The notes beneath the pieces were generated by a model that did not search any database, was not told where the DNA came from, and was given only the letters and a program-made list of their open reading frames with translations. Below are positions 34,231-42,206 of a stretch of 50,010 nucleotides of DNA, piece by piece. Both the position numbers and the translations under genes were made by a program. Source of the DNA: JBBQWS01 sp038210415 (GTDB lineage: Bacteria; Actinomycetota; Actinomycetes; Prado026). The stretch covers positions 1 through 50,010 of the forward strand of contig JBBQWS010000020.1 in the NCBI GenBank assembly GCA_038210415.1, in the 5' to 3' direction. The first letter of the stretch is position 1, and each line of letters opens with the position of its first letter.

Positions 34231-35720
34231 GCGCCCTCGTCCTGCTCCTGCTCGCCGTGCCGGCCGCCGGAGCGCTCACGTTGCTGGTCGCGGGCGGTCG
34301 AGCCGAGGGCTGGGCGGCCCGGTTCGGCGTCGTGGTGTCTGCTGCGACCTTCGCGCTCTCGCTGTGGCTGGTCACCGGTTTCGACCGGTCGCGCAGCGCC
34401 GAGCTGCAGGGCGTCGTCGACCGGGTCTGGGTGCCTCCCCTCGGCATCCGGTTCCACCTCGGGGTCGACGGGATCTCGCTCCCGCTCGTGGTGCTCACCA
34501 CGCTGCTCGTGCTGCTCTGCGCCGTCTACACGCTGGCGCACCTGCCTGAGCCGGGCCGAGCACGCGCCTTCACCGCCCTCGTCCTACTGCTCGAGGTCGG
34601 ACTGATCGGCACCTTCTTGGCCCAGGACCTGTTGCTGTTCTTCGTGTTCTTCGAGGTCGTGCTCGCGCCGATGTACTTCCTGATCGCGCACTGGGGCGGG
34701 GCGGGGCGATCGCGGGCCGCCACCACCTTCATCCTCTACACGGTCCTCGGGTCCGTCCTGATGCTGCTCGGGTTCCTGCTGGTGCGGTCCTACACCGGAA
34801 CTACCGACCTGGTCGCGCTGTCGGCGCGGCACGGCGACGGCATGCCGCGCAGCACCCAGCTGCTCGCCCTGCTCGCCATCGGTGTCGGGCTGGCCGTCAA
34901 GGCGCCGATGTGGCCGCTGCACACCTGGCTCCCCGACGCCCACACTGCTGCGCCCACGGTCGGGTCGGTGCTGCTGGCGGGAGTCCTGCTGAAGATGGGG
35001 ACGTACGGCCTCGTGCGGATCGCTTTGCCGGTGCTGCCGTCCGCCAGCCGCACGATGGCTCCGTACCTCGGTGCGCTCGCGGTCGTCGGGATCCTCTACG
35101 GCTCGTTAGCCTGCCTGGCCCAGCGAGACCTCAAGCGGCTGATCGCCTTCTCGTCCGTCGGGCACATGGGCTTCGTGCTCCTCGGCATCGCGTCCCTGAC
35201 CTCCGTGGGCGTCAACGGCGCGCTGTACGCCAACATCGCGCACGGGGTCATCACGGGCCTGCTCTTCTTCCTCGTCGGCGCGGTCAAGGAGCGGCATGGC
35301 ACCACCGACCTGTCGCTGCTGCCCCGCTCTCTCTACGCCCGGGCCCCCCGCCTCGGCGGCCTGCTCGCGGTCGCCGCCGTCGCGAGCCTCGGGCTGCCCG
35401 GCCTGGCCGGGTTCTGGGGCGAGTTCATGTCCATGCAGGGGATCTGGCGGGGTCCCGGCAGCGACCACCGCCCGTTCTACCTCGCGCTCCTCGTGGCCGC
35501 AGCCCTCGGCACGGTGCTGACGGCCTACTACCTCCTGCGCATGGTGCGCCGGGTCGACCAGGGCGACGGCACCGGTCCGGCCGTCGCCGACGTCACGGCG
35601 CTCGAGGCTGTCGCGTGGCTGCCGCTCGTCGCACTCGTGGTCCTGCTGGGTGTGCTGCCCGGCCTCCTGCTCGGTTGGTCGGTTCCGGCCGTCGACCTGC
35701 TTCTGTCGGTGCGCGGATGA
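34227..35720 (+). CDS. nuoM2: NADH-quinone oxidoreductase subunit M, second cluster
   Basis: This 497-residue antiporter-like subunit has FFVFFEVVLAPMYFLIAHWGG, KAPMWPLHTWLPDAHTAAPTVGSVLLAGVLLKMGTYG and LKRLIAFSSVGHMGFVLLGI. The GTG at 34227 overlaps the nuoL2 stop. It contains one TTA leucine codon at 35106-35108, unusual in this G/C-ending codon context. Confidence 0.93.
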   Translation: MSALVLLLLAVPAAGALTLLVAGGRAEGWAARFGVVVSAATFALSLWLVTGFDRSRSAELQGVVDRVWVPPLGIRFHLGVDGISLPLVVLTTLLVLLCAVYTLAHLPEPGRARAFTALVLLLEVGLIGTFLAQDLLLFFVFFEVVLAPMYFLIAHWGGAGRSRAATTFILYTVLGSVLMLLGFLLVRSYTGTTDLVALSARHGDGMPRSTQLLALLAIGVGLAVKAPMWPLHTWLPDAHTAAPTVGSVLLAGVLLKMGTYGLVRIALPVLPSASRTMAPYLGALAVVGILYGSLACLAQRDLKRLIAFSSVGHMGFVLLGIASLTSVGVNGALYANIAHGVITGLLFFLVGAVKERHGTTDLSLLPRSLYARAPRLGGLLAVAAVASLGLPGLAGFWGEFMSMQGIWRGPGSDHRPFYLALLVAAALGTVLTAYYLLRMVRRVDQGDGTGPAVADVTALEAVAWLPLVALVVLLGVLPGLLLGWSVPAVDLLLSVRG

Positions 35721-37195
35721 CCGGCCCCCAGCCGATCGACTACTCCGCGATCGCCCCGCCCCTAGTCGTCGCGGCCGGCGCCTTGCTGGTGCTGCTGCTC
35801 GACCTGGTGCTTGGTCCCCGCCGGCAGCGCGGCGTCGACGCAGTCCCCGCCGTCGCGCTCGTCGTCGTCGTGGCGGCTGCCTTACTCCTCTGGCCGCTAC
35901 GGCACGGCACGCGGCAGACCTTCTGCGTGCCGCAGGCCTGCTCGTACGTCGCGGACCCGCTGGCCGTGGTCGTCCAGCTGGTGGTCCTGGTCGGCGCGGC
36001 CGTGGTGCTGCTGATGTCCATGACCGAGCGGGGGCTGCCGGTAGGGGAGTACTCGTTCCTGGTGCTGTCGTCGGTGACTGGGGCGCTGGTCGTCGCGGCC
36101 GCTCGCGACCTGGCGACCCTGCTCGTGGCGCTCGAGGTGGTGTCGCTCCCGTCGTTTGCCCTCGTCGCCCTGCGCCGCGACGCCGCGTCCGCGCAGGGAG
36201 CGCTCACCGCCTTCCTCATGTCGATCGTGGCGACCGCTGTGAGCCTCCTCGGCATCGCGTTCGTCTACTCCGGCACGGGCACTGTCCACCTGCAGCGGCT
36301 GTCCGGCGTGCTGGCTGACCCGGCGGTGCGGCAGCCGGTGGTCCTCGCGGGCGTGGTGCTCGCGTTCGCGGCGCCGTTGTTCAAGCTGGCCGCCGTCCCG
36401 TTCCACGGCTGGGCACCGGACACGTATCGGGGCGCCCCGCTCTCGGTGGCCGCGTACCTCTCCCTGGTGTCCAAGGGCGCGGGCGTCGTCGCCGTGATCT
36501 CGCTGGGGCTCGGCGGGTTTGCCTCGGCCGAGTCGACCTGGGCGCCGATCGTGGCCCTCGTCGCGGCCGCCACGATGCTGCTCGGGAACCTCGGCGCGCT
36601 GCGGCAGAGCGGCGTCGTCCGGCTGCTTGCGTGGTCGTCGATCGGTCAGGCCGGCTACATCCTGGTGCCGTTGGCCAGCGTCGGCGGGGTGGATCCGGCC
36701 GTCGCGGTCTCCGCCGCGGTGGCGTACCTGGCCGCCTACGGCGCGATGAACCTCGGCGCGTTCGCCGTCGTCGCCGCGGCGGCGCCCCAGGGCGTGTCGC
36801 CGGGAGCCGTCTCGCTGACCGACTTCCGCGGGTTGGCCCGGAGCCGCCCGTTCCTCGGTCTCTCGCTGGCCTTCTTTCTCGCCTGCCTCGCGGGCCTGCC
36901 GCCGGGCCTGCTCGGGCTCTTCGCCAAGGTCCGGGTCTTCGACCTGCCGGTGACGGCCGGGCTGGGCTGGCTCGCGGTGGTCATGGGGGTCGCCACGGTG
37001 ATCGGGCTCGCCTACTACGTCGGTTTCGCGGTGCTGCTCTTCGCCGAGCCCGATCGCGCGGCAGCCGGGAGCACCGTGCGGACCGCTTCGGCACCCGCCG
37101 CGGGGCCGGCTTATGGCGCTGTCGCGCTGCTGCTGGCGGTGACGGTCGCGACGTCCGTGGCACCCGTACTCGTGCTGGGCCTGCTCGCGCCCTGA
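35717..37195 (+). CDS. nuoN2: NADH-quinone oxidoreductase subunit N, second cluster
   Basis: This 492-residue antiporter-like subunit has LVALEVVSLPSFALVALRR, FKLAAVPFHGWAPDTYRGAPLSVAAYLSLVSKGAG and VVRLLAWSSIGQAGYILVPL. The ATG overlaps the nuoM2 stop. A TTA codon occurs at 35882-35884. It is the last gene of the nuo2 operon; htpX follows after 78 bp. Confidence 0.92.
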   Translation: MTGPQPIDYSAIAPPLVVAAGALLVLLLDLVLGPRRQRGVDAVPAVALVVVVAAALLLWPLRHGTRQTFCVPQACSYVADPLAVVVQLVVLVGAAVVLLMSMTERGLPVGEYSFLVLSSVTGALVVAAARDLATLLVALEVVSLPSFALVALRRDAASAQGALTAFLMSIVATAVSLLGIAFVYSGTGTVHLQRLSGVLADPAVRQPVVLAGVVLAFAAPLFKLAAVPFHGWAPDTYRGAPLSVAAYLSLVSKGAGVVAVISLGLGGFASAESTWAPIVALVAAATMLLGNLGALRQSGVVRLLAWSSIGQAGYILVPLASVGGVDPAVAVSAAVAYLAAYGAMNLGAFAVVAAAAPQGVSPGAVSLTDFRGLARSRPFLGLSLAFFLACLAGLPPGLLGLFAKVRVFDLPVTAGLGWLAVVMGVATVIGLAYYVGFAVLLFAEPDRAAAGSTVRTASAPAAGPAYGAVALLLAVTVATSVAPVLVLGLLAP

Positions 37196-37273
37196 CTGCC
37201 GGGGAACACTGTGAGCCGATCCGTTCGTTGATCCCGAAGACGGGGCCGCCGGTCCCTTCCGGAGGCAGGCATC

Positions 37274-38140
37274 GTGCACCGCTACACGAACGGCATGAAG
37301 ACCGCGGCCCTGCTGGCCGCCATGTCGGCTCTGATCATGGTCGCCGGCTCGTGGATCGGCGGCCGCAACGGGCTGTACCTCGGCTTCGCGATCGCTCTGG
37401 CCACCAACGGTTTCGCCTACTTCAACAGCGACAAGCTCGCCTTGCGGTCGATGCGGGCGTTCCCGGTCAGCCCGGCCGACCAACCGGTGATGTATCGGGT
37501 CGTCGCCGAGCTCACCTCGGCCGCCGGCCAGCCCATGCCGCGGCTCTACGTCTCACCGACCGACGCCCCGAACGCGTTCGCGACCGGCCGGAGCCCGCAG
37601 CACGCGGCGGTGTGCTGCACCGAGGGCATCCTCGTCCTGCTCGACGAGCGCGAGCTGCGGGGCGTGCTCGGGCACGAGCTGGCTCACGTCTACAACCGCG
37701 ACATCCTGATCTCATCGGTGGCGGCGGCGCTGGCGAGCGTGATCATGGTCCTGGCGCAGCTGGCGTACTTCCTGCCGTTCATCGGCGGTGGGCGCGACAA
37801 CGAGGAACGCAACCCGATGGGTGCCCTACTCGTGGCTGTCCTGGGGCCGATCGCCGCCTCGGTGATCCAGCTGGCGATCAGCCGGTCGCGCGAGTACCAG
37901 GCCGACCAGTCCGGCTCGCTGCTGACCCGCGACCCGATGGCCCTCGCCTCGGCGCTGGCCAAGCTCGAGACGGGTACGGCCCGGCGGCCCCTGCAGCCCA
38001 CGCCGAGCGTCCAGACGACGTCGGCCCTGATGATCGCGAACCCGTTCAACGTGCCGGGGATGAGCCAGCTGTTCTCGACCCACCCCCCGATCGCCGACCG
38101 GATCGCCCGGCTCCAGGAACTCGCCCGCGAACTCCACTAA
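37274..38140 (+). CDS. htpX: M48 family zinc metalloprotease HtpX
   Basis: This 288-residue membrane protease degrades damaged membrane proteins. It has N-terminal helices (residues about 8-50), the zinc motif H134-E-x-x-H138 in GHELAHVYNRD, two further hydrophobic segments, and the third-ligand region SREYQADQSG. The GTG at 37274 has GGAGG 8 bases upstream; an in-frame ATG seven codons later is an alternative. Placement after a nuo2 operon is conserved as far as I recall in Streptomyces. A membrane quality-control link to the complex is possible but speculative. Confidence 0.93.
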   Translation: MHRYTNGMKTAALLAAMSALIMVAGSWIGGRNGLYLGFAIALATNGFAYFNSDKLALRSMRAFPVSPADQPVMYRVVAELTSAAGQPMPRLYVSPTDAPNAFATGRSPQHAAVCCTEGILVLLDERELRGVLGHELAHVYNRDILISSVAAALASVIMVLAQLAYFLPFIGGGRDNEERNPMGALLVAVLGPIAASVIQLAISRSREYQADQSGSLLTRDPMALASALAKLETGTARRPLQPTPSVQTTSALMIANPFNVPGMSQLFSTHPPIADRIARLQELARELH

Positions 38141-38143
38141 CCA

Positions 38144-38176
38144 ACCCCCTCCCCACCCACCAACCCCCTCCCGCCG
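38144..38176. other. C-rich tract preceding the inverted repeat
   Basis: After the htpX stop the plus strand has several runs of three to five C with short spacers. The complement could form a G-quadruplex. This parallels the C-rich tract before the repeat unit at 408-437. Confidence 0.45.
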
Positions 38177-38312
38177 CAAGGGTCCCCTCATGCCAATAGG
38201 TCGAGCGCGTGAGGCACTCATGACTGCCTGACGAAACCGAGCTGCGCGGGCTTGCTCGTGCGTGAGTGGTGCGTAACCGCCGCCTAGTGGCATGAGGGGA
38301 CCCTTGTGGCGG
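38171..38312. repeat. 142-bp MITE-like element with 30-bp terminal inverted repeats
   Basis: The left arm (38171-38200) and right arm (38283-38312, complement) match at 28 of 30 positions, with core AAGGGTCCCCTCATGCCA. They enclose 82 bp with no gene. Flanks are C-rich on the left and, read from the minus strand, C-rich on the right. The element lies between the convergent ends of htpX and yajQ, where it could also act as a bidirectional terminator. A single related unit is at 408-437. No target duplication was recognised. Confidence 0.75.
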
Positions 38313-38371
38313 AAGGGGGGCGGTGCTCTTGGTGCGAGTGGCGAGTGGGCGGGTGGCTGGGGTGGCTGGGG

Positions 38372-38860
38372 TCAGCGGTAGTTGGTGAACTGCACCGCGA
38401 AGTCGAGGTCCTTGCCCTTGAGCAGCGCGATGATGTCCTGCAGGTCGTCGCGGCTCTTGGACGTAACCCGCAGCTCCTCGCCCTGGATCTGTACCTTGGC
38501 GCCCTTGGGACCCTCGTCCCGAATGATCTTGCCGAGCTTCTTCGCGTTCTCCTGGCTGAGCCCTTCCTTGAGCTCGGCGAAGATCTTGTACTCCTTGCCG
38601 GACAGCTGAGGCTCGCCCGCGTCCAGTGCCTTGAGCGAGACGCCCCGCTTGATCAGCTTCTCCTGGAGCACGTCGAGGACGGCCTTCACCCGCTCCTCGG
38701 TGTTGGCCTCGAGCAGGATTTTCTCGCCGGACCAGCCGACGCTGGCGCCGACGTTCTTGAAGTCGTAGCGCTGTGACAGCTCCTTCGACGCCTGGTTCAG
38801 CGCGTTGTCGAATTCCATCCGATCGACCTTGGAGACGATGTCGAAGCTGGAGTCGGCCAT
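38372..38860 (-). CDS. YajQ family nucleotide-binding protein
   Basis: This 162-residue member of the YajQ/UPF0234 family opens with MADSSFDIVSKVDRMEFDNALNQASKELSQRYDFKN and has the second ferredoxin-like half KVQIQGEELRVTSKSRDDLQDIIALLK. Family members bind nucleic acids or cyclic di-GMP; the role here is unknown. The ATG at 38860 has GAGGA upstream; the longer frame to 38932 runs over the promoter region of the divergent tRNA-Tyr. Confidence 0.92.
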   Translation of the reverse strand: MADSSFDIVSKVDRMEFDNALNQASKELSQRYDFKNVGASVGWSGEKILLEANTEERVKAVLDVLQEKLIKRGVSLKALDAGEPQLSGKEYKIFAELKEGLSQENAKKLGKIIRDEGPKGAKVQIQGEELRVTSKSRDDLQDIIALLKGKDLDFAVQFTNYR

Positions 38861-38872
38861 GTGATCCTCGCG

Positions 38873-38902
38873 TTCGTTGCTCGGCGGATGCTGCGCTATT
38901 CT
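38873..38902 (+). promoter_or_regulatory. Putative promoter of tRNA-Tyr
   Basis: TTCGTT (38873-38878) and TATTCT (38897-38902) are spaced by 18 bases and end 30 bases before the mature tRNA. Confidence 0.4.
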
Positions 38903-38932
38903 TCCACCCGCTGCCCAGGGTGCAGCACGCAC

Positions 38933-39014
38933 GGCGGGTTGCCCGAGTGGCCAATGGGAGCGGACTGTAAATCCGCCGGCTTAGCCTACGAAGGTTCGAA
39001 TCCTTCACCCGCCA
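38933..39014 (+). tRNA. tRNA-Tyr (GTA)
   Basis: This is an 82-base class II tRNA. GGCGGGT pairs with ACCCGCC, the anticodon loop is CTGTAAA with GTA at 38967-38969, and there is a long variable arm and the T loop TTCGAAT. The discriminator is A and CCA is not encoded. Confidence 0.95.
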
Positions 39015-39021
39015 CGCGAGC

Positions 39022-39057
39022 GAGGGCGCGGTACCGGTTCTCCGGTGCCGCGCCCTC
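39022..39057 (+). terminator. Hairpin terminator after tRNA-Tyr
   Basis: A 16-bp stem (39022-39037 with 39042-39057, one T-G wobble) closes a TTCT loop 7 bases after the tRNA. It lacks a long U tract, as is common in actinobacteria. Confidence 0.65.
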
Positions 39058-39097
39058 GTCGTTCGGGGGTGATTTCTCGCTGACCGGCCGGGGTGTG

Positions 39098-39103
39098 TAG
39101 CCT
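39098..39103 (+). promoter_or_regulatory. Putative -10 element of tRNA-Thr
   Basis: TAGCCT lies 19 bases before the tRNA 5' end. No good -35 is visible. Confidence 0.3.
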
Positions 39104-39122
39104 GGCGACCGCAGTTGCGCCG

Positions 39123-39195
39123 GCCCCCTTAGCTCAGTCGGCAGAGCGTCTCCATGGTAAGGAGAAGGTCTACGGTTCGATTCCGTAAGGGGGCT
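39123..39195 (+). tRNA. tRNA-Thr (GGT)
   Basis: The acceptor stem GCCCCCT pairs with AGGGGGC, the anticodon loop is ATGGTAA with GGT at 39156-39158, and the T loop is TTCGATT. The discriminator is T and CCA is encoded at 39196-39198. The ATG of the next gene follows 1 base after the CCA. Confidence 0.95.
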
Positions 39196-39199
39196 CCAC

Positions 39200-40225
39200 A
39201 TGCGTTACCCGAAGCCGCTGCAGGCCGGGAACGTCGTCGCGGTCACCGCACCCTCCTCCGGCGTCCAGCCCGAGTTCGAGCCGCGGCTGCAGTACGCCAT
39301 CGAACACCTCAGCGGTCGGGGCTTCCAGGTCGTCGTCGGGGCGTGCCTGGCGGCGGACGGCCCCACCAGCGCCGCCGCCCCAGAGCGCGCCGCCGAGCTG
39401 ATGACGTTCCTCACCGACCCGCTCGTCCGCGCTGTCGTGCCGCCTTGGGGCGGCGAGCTGGCCATCGACCTGCTCCCGCTGCTGGACTTCGCGGCTCTCG
39501 CTGCGGCCGAGCCAACCTGGCTCGTCGGCTACTCCGACCTCACCACGCTCATGCTGCCGATGACCTTGCGCACCGGGGTCGCGACCCTGCACGGCTGCAA
39601 CCTGCTGGACACGCCATTCCGCGTACCCGACCCCCTCCTGCACTGGCTGGACGTCGCTACCGCTCCCGCTGCCCAGGTTCTGACGCAGGGATCGGCTGCC
39701 GCGTACCAGTCGGGGGGGTACGTCGACTTCGCGCGCCACCCGGACGCCCGCGACTACGTCCTCGATGCGGTGGCCGGGTGGCGGCGTCTCGACGGCGGTA
39801 CGGACCCGGTGACCGCCACGGGCCGTCTGGTCGGCGGCTGTCTCGAGACCGTGTCGATGCTGCCGGGCACCCCTTACGGCGACCTCGCCGGGTTCGCCGC
39901 GGAGCACGCCCCCGAGGGACTGGTCGTCTACCTCGAGGTGGCGGAGTCCGACGCGTTCACCGCAGCCCGGATGTTCCATCACCTCGTCCTCGCCGGCTGG
40001 TTCGACCAGGCCAACGCCGTGCTGGTCGGCCGCTCCGGGGGTCGGGCGAGCGGCACCTTCACCCAGTTCGACGCGGTGCGGGACGCGTTGGGTGGGCTGC
40101 CGGTGCCCGTCCTGGTCGATGTCGACCTGGGACACGTGCCACCGCAGCTGGCCCTCGTCAACGGCGCGCTGGCCACGGTCGAGCTCGACGGTCCGGTCGG
40201 TCGCATCATCCAGCACCTGACCTAG
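39200..40225 (+). CDS. S66 family peptidase (LD-carboxypeptidase or MccF-like)
   Basis: This 341-residue serine peptidase is of the family that includes LD-carboxypeptidases of murein recycling and MccF, which detoxifies aminoacyl-nucleotide antibiotics. The Ser-Glu-His triad is visible as S112 (VGYSDLTTL), E246 (YLEVAES) and H312 (LGHVPPQ). No signal peptide is seen, so a cytoplasmic role is likely. The ATG at 39200 is 1 base after the CCA of tRNA-Thr. The only Shine-Dalgarno-like sequence, AAGGGGG, is the 3' acceptor strand of that tRNA. Which of the two family activities applies cannot be decided here. Confidence 0.88.
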   Translation: MRYPKPLQAGNVVAVTAPSSGVQPEFEPRLQYAIEHLSGRGFQVVVGACLAADGPTSAAAPERAAELMTFLTDPLVRAVVPPWGGELAIDLLPLLDFAALAAAEPTWLVGYSDLTTLMLPMTLRTGVATLHGCNLLDTPFRVPDPLLHWLDVATAPAAQVLTQGSAAAYQSGGYVDFARHPDARDYVLDAVAGWRRLDGGTDPVTATGRLVGGCLETVSMLPGTPYGDLAGFAAEHAPEGLVVYLEVAESDAFTAARMFHHLVLAGWFDQANAVLVGRSGGRASGTFTQFDAVRDALGGLPVPVLVDVDLGHVPPQLALVNGALATVELDGPVGRIIQHLT

Positions 40226-40253
40226 GGCGGTGCCTTCGCGCACCGGTGCGCGG

Positions 40254-40259
40254 TAGCGT
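40254..40259 (+). promoter_or_regulatory. Putative -10 element, leaderless start of sulfotransferase-like gene
   Basis: TAGCGT lies 6 bases before the ATG at 40266, with no ribosome binding site. Confidence 0.35.
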
Positions 40260-40265
40260 CCGCCG

Positions 40266-41039
40266 ATGAGTCCAACCTCCGCCCCCGACGCCGTCCGGAT
40301 CGCGATGTGGTCCGGGCCGCGCAACATCTCCACGGCGATGATGCGCAGCTTCGAGAACCGGTCGGATACCACCGTCGTGGACGAGCCGTTGTACGCGCAC
40401 TACCTGCGGGTCACTTGGTTGGAGCACCCCGCCCGCGACGAGATCCTGCAGGCGCAGAGCGACGACTGGCGCGTGGTGACGGAGCAGCTCACCGCCCCGG
40501 TGCCGGACGGACGTCGGGCCTTCTTTCAGAAGCACATGACCCACCACCTGCTGCCCGACGTCGGGCGCGACTGGCTGGAGCTGGTGAGCAACACCTTCCT
40601 GATCCGCGATCCGGCCGCTGTGGTGGCGTCGTACGCGAAGGTGCGTGGTGAGCCGACGCTCGAGGACCTCGGCTTCCCGCAACAGGTCGAGATCTTCCGG
40701 CGTACGGCCGACCGCCTCGGCGTCGCTCCCCCCGTCCTGGACGCGGACGACGTGTTGGCCGCTCCGGCGGCGACGCTGGCCCTGCTCTGCGAGCGGCTGG
40801 GTCTGCCCTTCCAGGACCGGATGCTCAGCTGGCCGCCCGGGCCGCGGCCCACCGACGGCGTCTGGGCCCCGCACTGGTACTCCGCCGTCGAGGCGTCGAC
40901 GGGGTTCGCCGCACCTCGCGGGCTGCCGGTCGAGGTCCCCGACCGGCTGCTCGACCTGGTCGAGCGCTGTCGCCCGTCCTACGACGAGCTGGCTGTCCAC
41001 CGGCTGCGCCCGGCCGACCCGGCCCCGACGAATCCCTAG
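40266..41039 (+). CDS. sulfotransferase-like P-loop protein
   Basis: This 257-residue protein opens with RIAMWSGPRNISTAMMRSFENR, the phosphate-binding loop of the sulfotransferase-like P-loop family. It also has LIRDPAAVVASYAK, which resembles the 3'-phosphate binding block of sulfotransferases. The real substrate, and whether PAPS is used, are unknown. It is followed 9 bases later by a class IV aminotransferase. I recall plant proteins annotated as branched-chain aminotransferase-like that fuse the same two domains, which would support a joint function. The next gene's -10 candidate overlaps its stop codon. Confidence 0.8.
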   Translation: MSPTSAPDAVRIAMWSGPRNISTAMMRSFENRSDTTVVDEPLYAHYLRVTWLEHPARDEILQAQSDDWRVVTEQLTAPVPDGRRAFFQKHMTHHLLPDVGRDWLELVSNTFLIRDPAAVVASYAKVRGEPTLEDLGFPQQVEIFRRTADRLGVAPPVLDADDVLAAPAATLALLCERLGLPFQDRMLSWPPGPRPTDGVWAPHWYSAVEASTGFAAPRGLPVEVPDRLLDLVERCRPSYDELAVHRLRPADPAPTNP

Positions 41040-41042
41040 GCT
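41037..41042 (+). promoter_or_regulatory. Putative -10 element, leaderless start of class IV aminotransferase
   Basis: TAGGCT begins in the stop codon of the preceding gene and ends 6 bases before the ATG at 41049. No ribosome binding site is present. Confidence 0.35.
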
Positions 41043-41048
41043 GCTCCT

Positions 41049-41951
41049 ATGCTCCAGACCTTCGACGAACGCAACCGTGACCTGCTCGTCAACGTGAACG
41101 GTGTCCTGCGCCATCGCGACGAGCCGCACGTGTCGGCGTTCGACTCGGTGGTTCAGGGCGGCGACGCGGTCTGGGAGGGGCTCCGGGTCTACGACGGCCG
41201 GGTCTTCCGGCTGCCCGAGCACCTGGCCCGGCTGCGGCACTCGGCGGCTGCCCTGGCCTTCGTGCAGGTCCCGTCCGACGAGGCGATCACGGCCGAGATC
41301 GTCCGTACGCTCGAGGCGAACCAGATGCGCGACGGCGTCCACATCCGGCTGACCCTCTCCCGCGGGGTCAAGATCACCAGCGGCATGGACCCGCGGCTCA
41401 ACCAGTCCGGCCCGACGCTCATCGTCCTGGCCGAGCACAAGCCTCCGGTGTACGACAGCGGTGGCATCACGCTGGCCACCGCCTCCGTGCGCAGGCCCGG
41501 TCCCGACGTGCTGGACCCGAAGATCCATCACAACAACCTCCTCAACTCGATTCTGGCCAAGCTCGAGGCGAACGCGGCTGGGGCGGACGACGCGTTGCTG
41601 CTCGACGGCTGGGGCTTCGTGGCCGAGACGAACGCGACGAACGTCTTCGCCGTCCTCGACGGCGTCGTGCGGACCCCGACGTCCCGGGCGTGCCCTGAAG
41701 GCATCACCCGCGCGACGGTGCTCGAGCTGCTGCGGCAGCACGCGATCCCGCACCTGGTGACCGAGGTGTCGCCGGCCGAGCTGCACCGCGCCCAAGAGGT
41801 CTTCGTCACCGGCACCATGGGTGAGCTGGTGCCCGTCCTGTCCATCGACCGCCGGCGGATCGGTTCCGGCGAACCCGGGCCGATGACCGGCCGGCTGACC
41901 TCGCTGTTCCGGGAGCTCACCGCTGCGGAGGGCACCCGGGTCGTCCCCTGA
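41049..41951 (+). CDS. aminotransferase class IV (branched-chain aminotransferase-like)
   Basis: This 300-residue fold-type IV PLP enzyme has the PLP lysine K158 in DPKIHHNNLLNSILAKLEAN, the cofactor-binding E193 in GFVAETNATNVF, and the FVTGTMGELVPV block. It resembles branched-chain and D-amino acid aminotransferases and 4-amino-4-deoxychorismate lyases. The family does not give substrate by inspection, so I do not call it ilvE. It pairs with the upstream sulfotransferase-like gene. Confidence 0.87.
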   Translation: MLQTFDERNRDLLVNVNGVLRHRDEPHVSAFDSVVQGGDAVWEGLRVYDGRVFRLPEHLARLRHSAAALAFVQVPSDEAITAEIVRTLEANQMRDGVHIRLTLSRGVKITSGMDPRLNQSGPTLIVLAEHKPPVYDSGGITLATASVRRPGPDVLDPKIHHNNLLNSILAKLEANAAGADDALLLDGWGFVAETNATNVFAVLDGVVRTPTSRACPEGITRATVLELLRQHAIPHLVTEVSPAELHRAQEVFVTGTMGELVPVLSIDRRRIGSGEPGPMTGRLTSLFRELTAAEGTRVVP

Positions 41952-42000
41952 CCTCCATCTCGCTGGGGGAACCGGTTTCGCCACCCGGGCGTTGCCCGGC

Positions 42001-42006
42001 TACCAT
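42001..42006 (+). promoter_or_regulatory. Putative -10 element of tRNA-Met
   Basis: TACCAT lies 23 bases before the tRNA. TTTCGC 19 bases upstream is a poor -35. A 6-bp hairpin (41985-41999) in between may terminate the aminotransferase transcript. Confidence 0.3.
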
Positions 42007-42029
42007 TCGGGCGGCGGTCCTACCGCTGC

Positions 42030-42102
42030 GGCGGAGTAGCTCAGTTGGTAGAGCAAGCGGCTCATAATCGCTGTGTCGTGGGTTCAAGTCCCGCCTCCGC
42101 TA
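42030..42102 (+). tRNA. tRNA-Met (CAT), elongator
   Basis: The acceptor stem GGCGGAG pairs with CTCCGCT including a terminal G-U pair, as in actinobacterial elongator tRNA-Met. The anticodon CAT is at 42063-42065 and the T loop is TTCAAGT. CCA is not encoded. The first pair and D arm do not fit initiator tRNA. Confidence 0.93.
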
Positions 42103-42206
42103 CCCAGGTCCCGGTGCCAGCCTGCCGGCCGATTTCCCTGAGGGACAACCGCCCGGCTACGCTGTGTCGGTTGTCCGTCGTCTGATGCAGAGCAAGGAGC
42201 TTCCCC

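Noticed and set aside
38201..38282. A transposase or small gene inside the inverted repeat
   Set aside because: Only 82 bp with no credible coding frame, so it is not an autonomous insertion sequence.
38171..38312. CRISPR array
   Set aside because: Only two inverted units, no direct-repeat spacing and no cas genes.
39200..39240. Integrase attachment site at the 3' end of tRNA-Thr
   Set aside because: No repeat of the tRNA end was noticed downstream, no integrase is present, and the following gene is an ordinary chromosomal peptidase.
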